This document shows, piece by piece, positions 5,160 to 6,306 of a stretch of 6,306 nucleotides of DNA. Position 1 is the first letter of the stretch. Each line of letters begins with the position of its first letter. The stretch comes from JBEKJU01 sp050011095 (GTDB lineage Bacteria; Desulfobacterota; Syntrophorhabdia; Syntrophorhabdales; WCHB1-27). The notes under the pieces were generated by a model that made no database searches, had not been told where the DNA came from, and was given only the letters and a program-made list of their open reading frames with translations. The stretch spans positions 1-6,306 of the forward strand of contig JBEKJU010000414.1 in assembly GCA_050011095.1 (NCBI GenBank), read 5' to 3'. Both the position numbers and the translations under genes were made by a program.

Positions 5160-6190
5160 TGGGCAAGAGATATCTTTTTCTGGCATTTGTTCTACTGGCC
5201 TTTTGCGCGACCGTCGGTTTCCTGGCTGTTCCACAGGTCTATGCGGGTGAGGGCTACGGCAACCATTACGCCGGCGGCAATGAGGACTTCAACGCAGGTA
5301 ACCTGCCTCCCGCGGGGACAAACGTATTCATTAACTATCTGGTCGACTATAACGTCAACACCCTTGAGGACAACGCCGGCCGCCACGCGACCGCAGGCCC
5401 GGCCGGCCCCGGTTATTCCAGGACCAACTTCACCCTGAACACCCTCGTCGATGCCCTGCGCTATATCAAGGTAACGAAGATCAAGGTGCTGGGCGGCGAC
5501 CTCATATGGCACGTGATCGTCCCGGTAGGCTATCAGCACGTGAGCTTGAGCGCATTCGGAGAATATGGCCCGGGCTCTCCCAGTTCAAAGACGGGACTGG
5601 GTGATATTGAGCCCGGTATGGGTATTGCCTGGCACTGCCCGACCTTCAGCAACGTCTTCGCAATCGACATAGTGGCGCCGACAGGCGCTTATGGCAGCGC
5701 CTCTGGGAGCGGCAACAGCGGCCGCACGTACATCGCGGACCCGGCAAACCTCGGCAGGAACTACTGGTCCATCGATCCCCTCTGGGCCTTCACGTATCTA
5801 GGCGACAAGACCTCCCCTATTCCCGGACTTGAATTGTCCGCGAAGCTCATGTACTGGATCAATACGGTCAACACCGCGACGAGCTACGTCTCCGGCCAGG
5901 AATTCGATGCCGATTACCTGGTCGCCTACCACTTTGGCAAGAACTGGGCCTTAGGCGCGAACGGCTACATCCTCTATCAGACCACGAAAGACACGCAGTT
6001 CGGCCACACGGCTTTCGATCCGCTGACCGGTCTTCAGACGGGCGTGATGGGCAAGGAATTCTCCGTCGGCCCGGCGATCAACTACGACTTCGGGAAGGGC
6101 TGCGTGACCTTTAAGTACCAGCGCGATGTGTACGAACAGAACAGGCCGGAGGGCGACAAGTTCTGGCTCAAGTTCGTCTGGGCTTTCTAG
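5159..6190 (+). CDS. SphA/phenol-MetA-type outer membrane beta-barrel protein
   Basis: A 343-residue outer-membrane protein of the SphA-like 'MetA-pathway of phenol degradation' family (COG4313, Phenol_MetA_deg), whose members are linked with uptake of aromatic or other hydrophobic compounds. The signal peptide spans 1-29: basic MGKR, a hydrophobic core, and cleavage after VYA before Gly30. The mature start GEGYGNHYAGGNEDFNAG and later GLGDIEPGMGIAWH, DIVAPTGAY, GRNYW, FGKNWALGANGY and NRPEGDKFW are characteristic of the family. Alternating aromatic strands run to the end, and the last residue is Phe (KFVWAF), the usual outer-membrane assembly signal. A G-rich Shine-Dalgarno sequence (5144-5148) lies 10 bases before ATG 5159. 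Expression probably depends on sigma-54 and on the divergent enhancer-binding protein. The exact substrate cannot be read from the sequence. Confidence 0.93.
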   Translation: MGKRYLFLAFVLLAFCATVGFLAVPQVYAGEGYGNHYAGGNEDFNAGNLPPAGTNVFINYLVDYNVNTLEDNAGRHATAGPAGPGYSRTNFTLNTLVDALRYIKVTKIKVLGGDLIWHVIVPVGYQHVSLSAFGEYGPGSPSSKTGLGDIEPGMGIAWHCPTFSNVFAIDIVAPTGAYGSASGSGNSGRTYIADPANLGRNYWSIDPLWAFTYLGDKTSPIPGLELSAKLMYWINTVNTATSYVSGQEFDADYLVAYHFGKNWALGANGYILYQTTKDTQFGHTAFDPLTGLQTGVMGKEFSVGPAINYDFGKGCVTFKYQRDVYEQNRPEGDKFWLKFVWAF

Positions 6191-6210
6191 CCGGCGAAAA
6201 ATCTCTCTTT

Positions 6211-6246
6211 GACGTCTCCATCCCCCGTTCGGGGGGTGGAGACGTC
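6211..6246 (+). terminator. Strong hairpin after the porin gene
   Basis: A 16-bp stem (6211-6226 with 6231-6246, one T-G wobble) closes on the 4-base loop GTTC, 20 bases after the stop codon. The following T tract is short (TATTTCC), so it is either an intrinsic terminator of moderate quality or a 3'-end stabiliser. It marks the end of the transcription unit that starts at the sigma-54 promoter. Confidence 0.8.
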
Positions 6247-6306
6247 TATTTCCGTGATCCCCATCTCCCCCCGATCCCCCATCCGCTCTCAAGGATATGG
6301 CCTTTT

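Overview
This window appears to come from a Gram-negative bacterium, probably an anaerobic Desulfobacterota or Nitrospirota-type lineage. That placement is inferred from an outer-membrane beta-barrel protein of the SphA/phenol-MetA type, a sigma-54 promoter paired with an enhancer-binding protein, and a B12-binding radical SAM enzyme. No sequence in the window proves the taxonomy.

Left part (1-2348). The main gene is a minus-strand B12-binding radical SAM protein (261-1538). It is followed on its far side by a long stretch (1539-2348) in which I cannot support any gene. That stretch holds several hairpins, including a nested inverted repeat at 1637-1698. The first 260 bases also hold no convincing gene.

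Middle (2349-3162). A small glutaredoxin-like protein (2493-2735, plus strand) has its own ribosome binding site. Directly upstream and in the same frame is a piece that looks like a zinc-ribbon N-terminus whose second Cys pair has been reduced to one Cys. After the glutaredoxin comes a GC-rich patch (about 2840-3050) of interspersed short repeats and hairpins, resembling REP-type dispersed palindromic elements.

Right part (3163-6306). This is the most coherent unit. A minus-strand GAF/AAA+/Fis sigma-54 enhancer-binding protein (start preferred at 4743) is divergent from a plus-strand 343-residue outer-membrane protein (5159-6190), which is closed by a strong hairpin (6211-6246). The intergenic region carries a near-perfect sigma-54 promoter (4907-4922) pointing at the barrel gene, and a plausible sigma-70 promoter pointing at the regulator. 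A perfect 31-bp tandem duplication copies the -12 half of the sigma-54 promoter but not its GG at -24. A purine-rich leader contains a short reading frame with strong Shine-Dalgarno sequences; its stop codon overlaps the barrel gene start (TAATG). The simplest reading is that a ligand sensed by the GAF domain switches on production of an outer-membrane channel for a hydrophobic or aromatic compound, with possible extra control in the leader.
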